Positions 22,300 to 32,700 of a stretch of 64,000 nt of DNA are shown here, piece by piece (positions within the stretch are counted from its first letter, which is position 1; each line of letters opens with the position of its first letter). This DNA comes from Riptortus pedestris (taxonomy: Eukaryota; Arthropoda; Insecta; Hemiptera; Alydidae): contig CM032232.1 in assembly GCA_019009955.1 (NCBI GenBank), positions 136,668,001 through 136,732,000 of the forward strand. Direction: 5' to 3'. The notes beneath the pieces were generated by a model. That model did no database searches. It was given only the letters and a program-made list of their open reading frames with translations, and was not told the DNA's origin. The translations under genes and the position numbers were made by a program.

Positions 22300-22860
22300 A
22301 AGTCATCAGAAGAAGATCATCTGAGAGAAAACATCCCAGCATATTTCAGATAATTCGATTTTGAAGATGAGACACTCCAAAATAAATCTCAAACAAGAAA
22401 TGAGGTTGAAATCCAGGCCAAGACACCAATTATTATTTTAGTACTTTATTGGCATACTAATTTATGGTTTAACTGAGCCCATAGGTTTAGTCTCCCCCTG
22501 CTATAAAGTCTGCAGTTAAACTGTCTCAGAAGATGTTAAACACTAAAACATACAGCAGTAAAATTGTGTTGCAATATTGTATTGATTAATATCGCTATGC
22601 CAAATTAAAAAAAAAAAAAGGAAAAAAATAAAAAGTAGTTAGTAGTTAGTAATCGTAACTACCAACTACTTTTGTAATTAACTAATTTTGTAGTTAACTA
22701 CAAAAGTAATTAAACATTTTTAACTACTAACTAGTAGTTAGAAACATGTAGTCAACTACAAAAGTAATTAACTACAACAGTAGTTATTAGTTTTAACTAC
22801 TTTCTGCCAAAGTTACTGTAGTTAGTAGTTGTAGTTAAAATTACATTTTGCCCAACTCTG
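22300..22860. repeat. hAT-A right end array
   Basis: Decayed 3' sequence, then from about 22630 at least eight copies of GTAGTTAACTAC-like motifs in both orientations, ending in the terminal repeat TTTTGCCCAACTCTG. Confidence 0.75.
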
Positions 22861-23061
22861 GCGGGCATTCCTATTGCTCCAGCAAAGATTAACGACGTGA
22901 TAAATTTGCTCACCAAGCATTTCGGGGATCAGTGGATGGAAATTGAATCTCTCAAATACTACAAAAACGTGGTAAGGAACCAAAATATTCAACAAGAAAA
23001 TAATGACGAAGAAGAAGAATGTATTGCTAATGTGAACTCTGATGAAAATGCATTTATCTAA
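22861..23061 (+). pseudogene. Unassigned ORF end, acidic C-terminus
   Basis: A 66-codon open stretch, in frame from the hAT-A edge to TAA 23059-23061, beginning AGIPIAPAKINDVINLLTKH and passing FGDQWMEIESLKYYKN into an acidic tail (NNDEEEECIANVN). It looks like the 3' end of a real coding sequence cut off by hAT-A. I do not recognise the family and propose no function. The sequence continues as the older background into which the next three elements inserted. Confidence 0.45.
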
Positions 23062-23156
23062 ACAAATTATTTTACTATCTTCAATTTTATAATATTGACA
23101 TTTTAATCTGTTTAGAATAAGTTTAATGTTTGGTTTTTTCCACGAAAGTAGTACTA

Positions 23157-24467
23157 CAGGGTCCGGCATATTAATCTGACGATTTTGTAGTAATTGTTAT
23201 GTTGGCACCACTGTCATTGAGACGGCGGGAATGTTGACAGGTCTATTCTTGCCATTTTAGTAGCCAGTATGTCGTGGTCGGGTGAACATCGAGCGTTTGT
23301 GATTGAAGCCTATTTTAAAAATAATGACTCAGTTATTTTAACACAGCGTTTATTTCGCAGACATTTCAATTTAAATCGACACGCGCCTGTTCCCAGCAGA
23401 AATTTGATCTTGTTGTGGGTAAAGAATTTTAGGAACACGTCGTCTGCTTTAAAAACGAAACCACCAGGACGAAAACGGACTGTGAGAACGCCTGAAAACA
23501 TTAACGCGGTAAGAGTAGCTGTTACACAGTCTCCACGATGTTCAGCAGCGAAACACGCTGTTGCGCTAGCCATTTCTGATCGAAGTGTACGACCTGAAAT
23601 TCCATCCGTATAAGATGATGTTAGTGCAACAACTTAATGCAAATGATAGGGCATCTCGCAAAGACGCTTGCGAGATCATGCTCGAAAATCTCCACCAGGA
23701 TGCCATTATTCTTTCAAGTGACGAGGCACATTTTCATTTGTCGGGATATGTGAATAAACAAAATTACTGTTATTGGTCTCCCAATAAACCACGGGAAATT
23801 TTAGAAAAACCACTTCACAGTCAATATGTCACAGTGTGGTGTGCGGTTTCAAAGTTCGGCATAAATGGCCTGTATTTTTTTGAAGAGTTAAATCGCCGAG
23901 TAACAGTATCTTCGCATCTATACGTAAACATGTTGAATGAATTTCTGCTACCGAAACTGAATGACTTTCAAGGACATGAAATTTGGTTTCAACAGGATGG
24001 TGCCACCGCCCAAACGGCGAGAATCGCAATGGATGTTCTGCGTGAAACCTTTCCTGGACGTTTGATTTCCCGATTTGGCGACATCCATTGGCCAGCGCGT
24101 TCACCTGATCTGGCAGTTTGCGATTTCTTTCTGTGGGGCTATCTCAAACATAAAGTCTTCAGCAGTCGACCACAGTCAATTGCAGAACTAAAGGAAGCCA
24201 TTCAACGAGAAATTGAAGCAATTCCACAAGTGATGATTGAGTGAGCAATGGCAAATTTTAGAATTAGGTTAAGTGAGTGTGTGAGAAGTAACGGAAAACA
24301 TTTGGATGACATAATCTTCAAATAAAAAAACCTTGTGAGTAAACTATGTAATTCACTGTAAATTGCAAAATTTGATCTTCAATTTGATATATTACATGTT
24401 TTAATTGTACGAAACACACTTTAATTATTATCCCTCAAAAATCGTCAGGTTTTTATGCCGGACCCTG
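23157..24467 (+). mobile_element. mariner element, DD41D (rosa-like)
   Basis: Inverted repeats begin CAGGGTCCGGCAT at both ends, with TA duplications at 23155-23156 and 24468-24469. Length 1311 bp, typical for mariner. The transposase places it in the DD41D group. Confidence 0.93.
23269..24244 (+). pseudogene. DD41D mariner transposase
   Basis: ATG 23269: an N-terminal helix-turn-helix (FVIEAYFKNNDSVILTQRLF), the basic linker PPGRKRTVRTPENI, and a second DNA-binding block. A small deletion and frameshift at about 23590 (just after SDRSV) moves the frame. The catalytic part (to 24244) has Asp in ILSSDEAHFHL, Asp in WFQQDGATAQ and Asp in SPDLAVCDFFLWG. I counted 41 residues between the second and third Asp, which defines the group. 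The triad is intact and the C-terminus ends IPQVMIE. Broken only by the frameshift. Confidence 0.9.
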
Positions 24468-24782
24468 TACATTAAAATGTTTTGATTAATATTTTTGTTT
24501 AGAGATTTTCTTGTGTATTTCGTTTATTTATTTTTGTATTTTCAGTTTACTTGTACATTCCGATGAGCAATAAATTATCACGAGTAATATGGTAAATTGA
24601 TTAACCCTTCATCAGTCGCGCAGGGTCCTTCAGACCCCAGGTATGCTTTGTCTGCTTGCCAAGTGGACATGTTGAGTCCTGCACTCCCCTCCCCTCCTCT
24701 AGCTTCCTGACTTAGGGGAACCTTTCACGGGCAGTGTTACTCTAACCGCAGGTGCGTGTTGTTTTCATAAAAATCAGTTGTT

Positions 24783-24799
24783 GGGGTCCAATAGACCCC
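24783..24799. promoter_or_regulatory. piggyBac 4 left palindrome
   Basis: GGGGTCCAATAGACCCC: 6-bp arms around a 5-base centre. The right-side partner GGGGTCCAGCAGACCCC is at 26825-26841. Likely transposase finger-domain sites; the left one lies about 20 bp upstream of the ORF start and might also influence transcription. Confidence 0.6.
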
Positions 24800-24818
24800 A
24801 CGCAAGTGTTCAAGTAAC

Positions 24819-26555
24819 ATGTCGGAAAAAATTGTTTGTAAAACTATGTGGCTTCCGGATGAAGGTGAACCGATTATTATTCGTAAAATGTTGATGGAAA
24901 ATAATCCTGATGAAATATGTGATGAAATCGTGAGTGGAGAAAGTGATTCCGAAACAATTGACAATGTTGAGGTGAGAGAAGAGGACTCGGAATCTGAGAA
25001 TGAATCAGAGGATGAGATGCCACTGGATCAAAGGTTGGACCTCCTCGGAAAAGGTAAGACATACAAATGGAAATTGAAAGAGCCCAAAATATCTATTAGA
25101 ACAAGAAAACATAATATTATAAGCCACCTCCAGGGGACCAACCGGGAATATACTTGTTATAAAACTGATTTGTCAATTTTCTCATGTTTCTTTAGTCAAA
25201 GTATCTTAGAAAAGATTATTACTTATACTAATGTGGAAATATCTAGAGTAAGATCTTCTTTTTCAAGAAACAGAGACGCAAGAGATACTAATATTTTTTA
25301 ACTCAATGCCCTGATCGGGCTTTTATTTATGGCGGGTGTTCACAAATCCGCTCATTTGAACACTGAAGAATTGTGGGACAAAAATGGTCCAGCTATATAT
25401 CTATTGCTGAACTATGTCTAGGAACAGATTTCATTTCCTCTTACAATGCATTCGATTCGACGACCGGGCTACTCGGGAAGAGCGTAGTAGAGTTGACCGT
25501 TTGGCTCCTATCAGAGAAATATTCGAGGAATTCAACGAAAATTGTAATACGATTTACACAACCTCAGAGTATACTACAATCGACGAACAATTATGGGCCT
25601 TTAGAGGCAGATGTGGATTTATGCAATACATACCTTCTAAGCCCGCAAGATATGGCTTGAAGGTTTTTACTCTTGCTGATGCAAAACCTTTTTACACAAA
25701 AAAAAAAATGGAGATTTATTGCGGAAAACAACCTGAAGGTTCTTATAGTGTATCAAATGCAGGCGCATAAATTGTAAAGAGACTTGTAGAACCCATTTGT
25801 AATACCGGTAGGAACATCAGCATGGACAATTGGTTCACTAGTGTACAACTTTCTGAAGAGCTCGAAGATTATGAAAAATTATAATCTAACTGTAGTTGGT
25901 ACGATAAGAAAAAACAAATCTGAAATTCCCCCTTCATTTGTACAAACCAAAAACAAAAGTCCCAACTCTTCTTATTTCGGGTTCAGTCCAACAGGAGTCA
26001 CATTGGTATCCTACATTCCTAAAAAAGGGAAAGTAGTGCTCCTTATTTCAACCATGCATCATACAAAGGAATGAGGAAAATGGTGGAAAGCCAGAAGTGG
26101 TATGCTTCTACAATCTAACTAAAGGCGGGGTTGACGCTGTGGACCAATTATCAGGTAATTACTCTGTCGCAAGAACATCAAATAGGTGGCCGCTAACAGT
26201 ATTTTTTAATATACTAAATATAGCCGGAATAAATTCGCATATCGTATATTATTCAAATACGCAAGAAAAAATATTTAGAAGAAAATTCCTAAAAAATCTG
26301 AGTGAGGCCCTCTGTTTGTCCCATATAAGGATGCATCTTAGCATCTCTTCACTGCCTAGAGAAGTTGTAAAAAGAATTAAACTCTATTTAAATATAGAAG
26401 AAACGGAAGAAAACGTATTAAGAAGAAAAGAACCGCCTAAAAAGAAAAGTAGAAGAAGTATGGACCGAAAGACAAAGACTAGGTGTTTTATATGTTCTAA
26501 GTTTGTATGCCAAGATCACATAAAAATTTCCTGTAATGATTGTGTTAAATCTTAA
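24819..26555 (+). pseudogene. piggyBac transposase 4
   Basis: ATG 24819 (MSEKIVCKTMW) opens an acidic N-terminus, then the N-lobe (SILEKIITYTNVEISRV). Frameshifts occur near 25300, 25410, 25865 and 26080, and an in-frame stop near 25768. Catalytic Asp residues are present in [23 protein letters not shown] and GGVDAVDQLSGNY. The C-terminal finger (CFICSKFVCQDH..CNDCV) is short. A related sequence is piggyBac 5. The gene is a relic with all three catalytic residues still recognisable. Confidence 0.9.
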
Positions 26556-26889
26556 TAATTTTCTGTAAAAAATGTCTTATTTTATTTATATAGCATAATT
26601 TCTCCAAAAATTTTAATTTTGATAGGTTTTTTATTATTTTATTATTATATACAATGTAGCAAGACTTTCATACTTTTATAAATTAGTTGTATATTTCATT
26701 AAACAAATTAATTTACTTAACATTTCTTACACTTTTTTACAAATATAATATCCCTTTAATAAAAATATATAGTTATTGTTACATAAATGTAATTAATAAG
26801 AGAGAAATAAAAACAAATAAAACTGGGGTCCAGCAGACCCCACGCGAGCTCTGACGAGTGTAAAAGAGGCGCGGGCGATGAAGGGTTAA

Positions 26890-27032
26890 TAAACTCACCT
26901 TTTTGATTTTACAGTCTAATACATGGAGAAAACTGAGAAAAAACATAAATTTAAATGTAATCTGAGAGGAAGGATGAGGAAAAAAAAAACAAAAATTTTC
27001 AAAATCAGCTGAATCCAAATTATTTTTATTTA
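26890..27032. other. Background sequence between insertions
   Basis: Continues the pre-insertion sequence found before piggyBac 4 (24470-24600), joining across the TTAA. No gene seen. Confidence 0.4.
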
Positions 27033-28325
27033 CAAGGTGTGTGAATTAATTTTGAGGGATTAACAATAGATGGCTTATCTTGTGCTATATCTCATTAGAC
27101 TCTTATCTAACTATATTCTCGTGTAAGCTCTATGAATAGGCTTTACTGTTTAGTATTAGACTTTGGGCTGATGTGTAAACAACACACTTGTTCGCCAGTC
27201 TGAAAAAGTCGAACTACAAGCCAACAAAACACCATTTGCGGGAAGTGTTACTTTTTCTGTTTAATTCGAAGAAAAGTGCTGCTGAAAGTCATCGAGTGCT
27301 ATTGGAAACTTATGGCGAACATTCTCTGTCGATAAAAACGTGCGAGTATTGGTTTCGACGTTTTAAAAGTGGTGATTTCGATACAGTTGACAGAGAACGC
27401 CCAGGTCAACCGAAAAAGTTTGAAGATGCGGAATTGGAAGAATTACTCGATCACGATTCATGTCAAACGCAAGATGAACTTGCTGAATCATTGAATGTTG
27501 ATCGCACAACCGTTTCTAAACGTTTAAAGGCTCTCGGTATGATTCAAAAGCAAGGAAATTGGGTGCCATACGAGCTGAAGCCGAGAGACATTGAACACCG
27601 ATTATGCACCTGTGAACAATTGCTTCAACGCCAAACCAGGAAGGGATTTTTGCATCGGATCATCACTGGCGATGAGAAATGGATTCGGTACGATAATCCT
27701 AAGCGGCGAAAATCATGGGGTTTACCTGGTCATGCATCGACATCGACGGCAAAACCAAATATTCATGGTGCAAAACTTATGCTCTGTATTTGGTGGGACC
27801 AGCTAGGTGTTGTGTATTACGAACTGCTTCAACCGAATGAAACAATCACAGGTGAACGCTACCGAACACAACTGATGCGTTTGAGCCGTGCACTCAAAGA
27901 AAAACGTCTGCAATTCGAGCAAAGACATGATAAAGTGATTCTTCTCCATGACAACGCTCGACCCCATGTTGCTTGTGGAGTGAAAACATATTTGGAAACG
28001 TTGAAATGGGAGGTTTTACCCCACCCGCCATATTCACCAGATATTGCTCCATCTGATTACTACCTGTTCAGATCCATGGAACACAGCCTGGCTACGCAGC
28101 GCTTCCAATCTTACGAAGACACGAAAAATTGGATTGATTCGTGGATTGCATCAAAAGATCAGTCGTTCTTTCGATGCGGAATCCGTATGCTACCAGAAAG
28201 ATGGGAGAAAGTAGTGGCTAGCGATGGACAATACTTTGAAACATAATGATGTATTCAGGTGTTCATAATAAAGTCTTAAATTTACAAAAAAAAAAAAAAC
28301 CATCAAAATTAATTCACACACCTTG
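27033..28325 (+). mobile_element. mariner element, DD34D, structurally complete
   Basis: Inverted repeats of about 23 bp starting CAAGGTGTGTGAATTAATTT, with TA duplications at 27031-27032 and 28326-28327. Length 1293 bp. The gene between is uninterrupted, so this is one of the youngest insertions in the window. Confidence 0.96.
27188..28246 (+). CDS. mariner transposase (mauritiana-like, DD34D), open frame
   Basis: One open frame of 352 codons with no stop. Paired helix-turn-helix domains (HLREVLLFLFNSKKSAAESH; DELAESLNVDRTTVSKRLKA), the WVPYEL linker block, then Asp in ITGDEKWIRYDN, Asp in LLHDNARPHVA and Asp in YSPDIAPSDYYLF, with 34 residues between the last two. It ends WEKVVASDGQYFET, the normal mariner C-terminus. 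The expected initiator is TTG (27188) and no in-frame ATG precedes it, so the start codon looks mutated; translation from TTG would be weak at best. Otherwise the enzyme looks intact. Confidence 0.92.
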   Translation: MFASLKKSNYKPTKHHLREVLLFLFNSKKSAAESHRVLLETYGEHSLSIKTCEYWFRRFKSGDFDTVDRERPGQPKKFEDAELEELLDHDSCQTQDELAESLNVDRTTVSKRLKALGMIQKQGNWVPYELKPRDIEHRLCTCEQLLQRQTRKGFLHRIITGDEKWIRYDNPKRRKSWGLPGHASTSTAKPNIHGAKLMLCIWWDQLGVVYYELLQPNETITGERYRTQLMRLSRALKEKRLQFEQRHDKVILLHDNARPHVACGVKTYLETLKWEVLPHPPYSPDIAPSDYYLFRSMEHSLATQRFQSYEDTKNWIDSWIASKDQSFFRCGIRMLPERWEKVVASDGQYFET

Positions 28326-28327
28326 TA

Positions 28328-28954
28328 TAAATAATTAGACAGTACTGATAATTTAAAAAAGAATAACAACTTGCAAACATATACCAAAGGCTGTCAAAAC
28401 AAAAATAAATATTTTCGGAAAAATTGAATGGGCAGAGCATGAAATGTTTTTTGTCTCTCCTATAAAATTTATAAAAACGGATTGAGATGGTTTTGATACT
28501 AAGCGCCTCATATATATGAGCTGCTTTGAATGAAAATGGTGTAAGTCAAAATTTTTCACAATTTGAGTTATGCACAGAAATGTGTTAGTTTTTAGTTCTA
28601 TTCAGTGTGACAGTGGTGTAAGCCAGTAGTTCAAAAATTAGCCACTAGGAGCAGCACCAATAATGGTAACTAACCAAAACAGCTGTAAGATTGAAAATGA
28701 GTGGTGTAAGTCATCAAGCAGACTGACACCTGAGAGTAGTTGTTTGTTTACGAATTTATTTAATGTGCTTAATGTTCAAACAGTGTTTTTAAAAGATTAT
28801 TAAGTGTTCTAATTGTTTAGTTTCAGTTTTATTGTGAAAATTAAAACACAAGACAATACAAAATATGGTTATTTGAAGCCAAAATAGTAGTTTTAACGTA
28901 AGTTACATTTTTGTTGGTTATGTTTTAAATACAAATTTTGCTAAAATTACTTCA
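28328..28954. other. Upstream region with repeated GGTGTAAGTC motif
   Basis: Three copies of TGGTGTAAGYC lie at about 28537, 28614 and 28691 in a region without ORFs, upstream of the unassigned ORF at 28955. They could be subterminal repeats of the element that encoded it. No matching right end was found. Confidence 0.35.
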
Positions 28955-29640
28955 ATGGCTTCAAGAGATAGAAATATTAACATCTTTGATTTACTAAATG
29001 ATGACTCTGAAGATGATCCTGACAATCCTGACAGAGATCCTGACTTTAACCCTAATTTAGATGAACTAGGAGCTGGTAGGCCTAGGTGTAGTAATAGTAT
29101 TGTGAGCTATTCATCAATATCAGAGTCAGACGATGAAACTGATAGTGCTGAAACAAACAATGAAGTAATTGGACCTGTAAACAAAACTAAAACTCGTAAA
29201 AGGGTTTTGAACCCTGAGAATCATAAACAAAAAATAGCCAAACGACTTAGAAATACTGGCCAGCGATATGTAAACAAATCTGGGAAAAATGTCAATGAAA
29301 AAATATTTTCTGAACTATCGTGCAACTGCAAGCTGAAGTGCAAGGACAATGTCTCAAAAGATGAACGGAAGTTAATATTTGAAAATTTCTAGAAAATTGG
29401 GGATTTTCGAAGGTAAAATGCTTACATGTGTGGCCTAATTCAGCTTCAAGAAATTAAACAAAGGAGACCAAGAAAAGAGAATGGTGTTGTTCGAAGAGGG
29501 TCCAATAAATATTTTTTAAATTCAGAAAATGGTGTTTCTCTTCAAGTGTGCAAAAAATTCTTCTTTTTAAGCACTCTGGGTGTATCGGATGGAAGAGTTA
29601 CCAGAGCACTTAAGAAGATGTTGGAGAGAAAGGTCCCTGG
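28955..29640 (+). pseudogene. Unnamed arthropod transposon-like protein, N-terminal part
   Basis: ATG 28955 (MASRDRNINIFDLLNDDSED) opens an acidic region, then a basic block (TKTRKRVLNPENHKQKIAKR) and a cysteine cluster CNCKLKCKDNVSKDERKLIF. A frameshift/stop at 29390 precedes continuation from 29426 into VCKKFFFLSTLGVSDGRVTRALKK. I know this arrangement (Cys cluster plus C-K-x-FFL-x-TLG) from many insect proteins of unknown role that are probably transposon genes, but cannot name the superfamily. At about 29630 the frame runs directly into hAT catalytic sequence. Confidence 0.55.
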
Positions 29641-31225
29641 AGAAGGTCCCCCCTGGTCTTTGCTTAGCCAGGTTAAAAAAAGCTCATATTTTTCTCTTTG
29701 TTTGGATGAAAGTACTGATCAAACTGATGTCAGTCAGCTCTTAATATTTGTACGTACTACCTTTGAAGACTTCTCTAGTAAGGAGGAACTATTTGATCTA
29801 TGTTCTCTTCATGAAACAACTAAAGGAAAAGACATTTATGAGGCTTTGAAGAAAACAGTAGACAGAATTGGAGGCTTTGATAAATGTTCAGCAATTGTAA
29901 CAGACCAATGATGGCCAGCAATGACAGGTAAAAAGACTGGATTAGTTGGGTTGCTTCGGGAGAATGGAATAACTTGTCTCACGATCCACTGTATTATTCA
30001 CCAAGAAGCTCTATGTGGAAAATTCATCAAGCAAGATCAAGTTTTTCAGCTCGTGATTAAGATTATAAATCTGATCAGAGGTGGAAATCGAGCCCTTTTA
30101 CACAGACAGCTTAGGCATTTTTTACAAGAAACAGAGGCTGAGTATGGAGATTTGCTATTATACAACCATGTGGGGTAGTTGAGTGCTGGAAAATGTATGG
30201 AACGATTCTTTGCAATAAGAAAGGACATCCCGGCATTCCTCAATAAATACGTGCCATCTGACACCACTGAACTTGAAAAGAAGTTTGAAGATCCAGAATT
30301 TTTAGTTCAATTAGCTTTTTTAACAGACCTTACCAACCATCTTAACATTTTGAACTCAAGTCTTCAAGGAAAAAATTAATCAATATCTGATTTATTTGGT
30401 ATCGTCAATGGGTTTCGCAGTAAGTTAAAATTGTTTAAACAAACTTTGGAAAACAAAAACTTGGTACACTTTCCTAACTGTCTCCATTTAGCTGACCAAT
30501 TCCAAGATAAAGATTTTTCAAGCTGCGGTTCTCAAATCCAAGAAGTAATTGACGAGTTCAATACAAGATTCGAGGAATTTGAAAATCTTAAAAGTAGTCT
30601 ACTGCTTTATAATAATCCTCTTGGAGCTACAATTGAAGACCAACCACCTGACCTATAACTCGAATTATGTGATATGCAAGCTGACGTGCTTTTAATGACC
30701 AGGCAGGAAAAGGCTCATGATTTTTTTTAAATTGCTTCCTAAAGCAAAATTTCCAAAATTGCGAGAGTTTGGACTCAAAATGTCATCAATGTTTGGAAGT
30801 ACTTACCTATGTGAAAGAGAGTTCTCTTCTATGAAGTTTATAAAAAAACAAAATAGAAACAAGCTTTCTGATGTGTCTCTCCTTCATCTCATGTGGTTCT
30901 CGCTACAACAGAACTACAGGTGGATATTCGTTCGTTGGTGGATGCAGCTGATCGACCACAATGTTCGCACTAATACATGTGCGATTGAATATTCTCATTG
31001 CAGTGTTTGTATTAATTAATAACATTTATTGTGACTGCATATTTTTTTATTTGTGTAAATAACACTAATATAAAGAATAATACTTGTTTTGTTATGTTTA
31101 TTTTATAACCTTATATACGCTCTTATTGCTATTTTTAATTTATATTAAAGTATTATTGTATGGCCCGCAACCATGCTTAGGGTTTTAATTTTGGCCCTCG
31201 AGGCTTTGGAAGTTGGACAACCCTG
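29640..31225 (+). pseudogene. hAT transposase (GTF2IRD2/ZBED-like), 5' part missing
   Basis: Begins in QVKKSSYFSLCLDESTDQTD with the first catalytic Asp; the second is in IVTDQ (relatives VTDGAP, here followed by a TGA), then the CIIHQEALC motif. Stops or frameshifts occur near 29911, 30178, 30378 and 30658. The C-terminal dimerisation block SSMFGSTYLCEREFSSMKFI is near 30790. The BED finger is absent. A terminal repeat ends at 31225 (reverse reading CAGGGTTGTCCAACTTCC). No left end was found. Confidence 0.82.
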
Positions 31226-31289
31226 GGCTACATCATCAGATCCGTCAGCCAGTGACACGAAAAACTTCATCCAAGAACATAGTAAAGTC

Positions 31290-32700
31290 AAAATCAGGTC
31301 CCATAGGCCGAGCAAAAGATGCCAAAACTCCATTGGCATCTTGGGAACTGTTTTTTTCCCGAATCAATAATTTTATCAATAGTAACATTTACTTATCAAA
31401 AATTGATTGCAATGTCAGAAAGCTATTCCAGGAGTAGAGACTGTTTGCAGACCGACTCCATGGAAATAAAATCTGTTAGGGTTAATGTACCTGTTAGGTG
31501 TAAAAAAAGCACAGCATACAAATACTGGAGAAATGTGGGCTTCAGACGGGACTGCGCCACCAATTTTCCTTCTGCGATGTCACAAAGAAGATTTCACTAA
31601 CTTTTGCAGGCACTTAGGTTTGACGACATGTGTACCCGATCTGAGAGAAAGCGAATAGACAATTTAGCACCAATTAGAGAATTGTATGAGACCTTTATCC
31701 TAGCCTGTCGTGAAAATTTTTCCCTGAGTGAATTTTCAACAATTGATGAAATGCACGACGGATTCAGAGGACGTTGCAAATTTCGTCAATATATTGCGAA
31801 TAAACCGGCCATATACGGTATAAAAATTTACGCTCTAACAGATGCCGTTAATTTCTATACGGCGAATATAGAGATATATTGCGGCAAACAACCACATGAC
31901 GTATTTACATTGGATAACTCGGCTGCTGCAGTGGTGAAAAAATTGGTAAGGCCGATTGATGGTTCCGGACGCAATGTCACTATGGACAATTATTTTACAT
32001 CAGTGGCCCTTGCTAATGGTCTATATATGAATCACAGGCTAACTATTCTTGGAACAGTCCGAAAAAATAAGAGAGAACTTCCCCTCTGCTTCTCGAATCC
32101 CGAAAAAGGACGGCCAGTCAATAGTACCTACTCAGTTTGGCTTTCCGCGTGATAATAATTTCACAACCCTACTATCGTTCATTCCAAAAAAAAATAAAAA
32201 TGTCCTGCTGCTAAGTACTATGCCTGAAGAAGACGATATTGATCCACACAGTTTAAAACCACAAATGATTAATTTTTATAAGAAAACTAAAGGAGGAGTA
32301 GATGTAGTAGACAGAATGAAAATAAACTATTCAGTTAGTAGGATTAGTAATCGTTGGCCGTTGACAGTAGTTTTTTCTTTGATGAATATAGGAGCAATAA
32401 CAGCCGTCGAATGCTTGAATAACATATTTGAAGAGGGCATTCTTGAAAGTATCGCAAAATATACCAACCAATACATCGACTGCATCAAATCTCGATTTTC
32501 AAGGGAACGAGACATTCGCCCAGTAGATATTACTGAAATAAAAGCTTTTATTGGGCTTCTATATTTAGCGGGTGCTTATCAAGCAAATCGCCAAAGTTTA
32601 GAGGAACTGTGGGGCAAAGAGAGAAATGGAGTTGAAAAATTTTGTCTAGTCATGAATTTAACGAGATTCAAAAACTTGATGCGTTGTATTAGATTCGACA
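31290..32700 (+). pseudogene. piggyBac 5: head-to-tail transposase pieces
   Basis: Order of parts: an N-lobe piece (31290-31470, KTPLASWELFF then a frameshift), a core from about 31535 (SDGTAPPIF..AMSQRRFH-stop) with Asp in FSTIDEMHDGF and VTMDNYFTSVAL, a frameshift near 32110, then GGVDVVDRM with the third Asp. At about 32400 the frame passes without a stop from MNIGAITAVE into a second N-lobe (ILESIAKYTNQYIDCIKSRF..MRCIRFDS). The second N-lobe is then cut by the Gypsy copy 2 LTR. This is best read as two tandem truncated copies fused in frame. Confidence 0.75.

Larger units (their letters stand above)
17074..22860 (+). mobile_element. hAT-A element with TAACTAC-rich ends
   Basis: Left end CAGAATTGGGCAGTAG at 17074; right end, read in reverse, CAGAGTTGGGCAAAATG at 22860. 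Both subterminal regions (17085-17226, 19809-19960, 22630-22850) are packed with variants of TAGTTAACTAC, the expected clustered transposase sites. The piggyBac 3 insertion splits the left one. The flanking 8 bases (CCTCACGC and GCGGGCAT) do not match, so no TSD can be shown. A non-autonomous relative with a perfect TSD is at 58584-59699. Confidence 0.85.
24601..26889 (+). mobile_element. piggyBac element 4
   Basis: TTAA at 24601-24604 and 26886-26889; both ends start CCCTTCATC. Length about 2.29 kb. The palindrome GGGGTCCARYAGACCCC lies at 24783-24799 and 26825-26841, both followed by ACGC, with a shorter version at 24623-24637. Confidence 0.95.
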
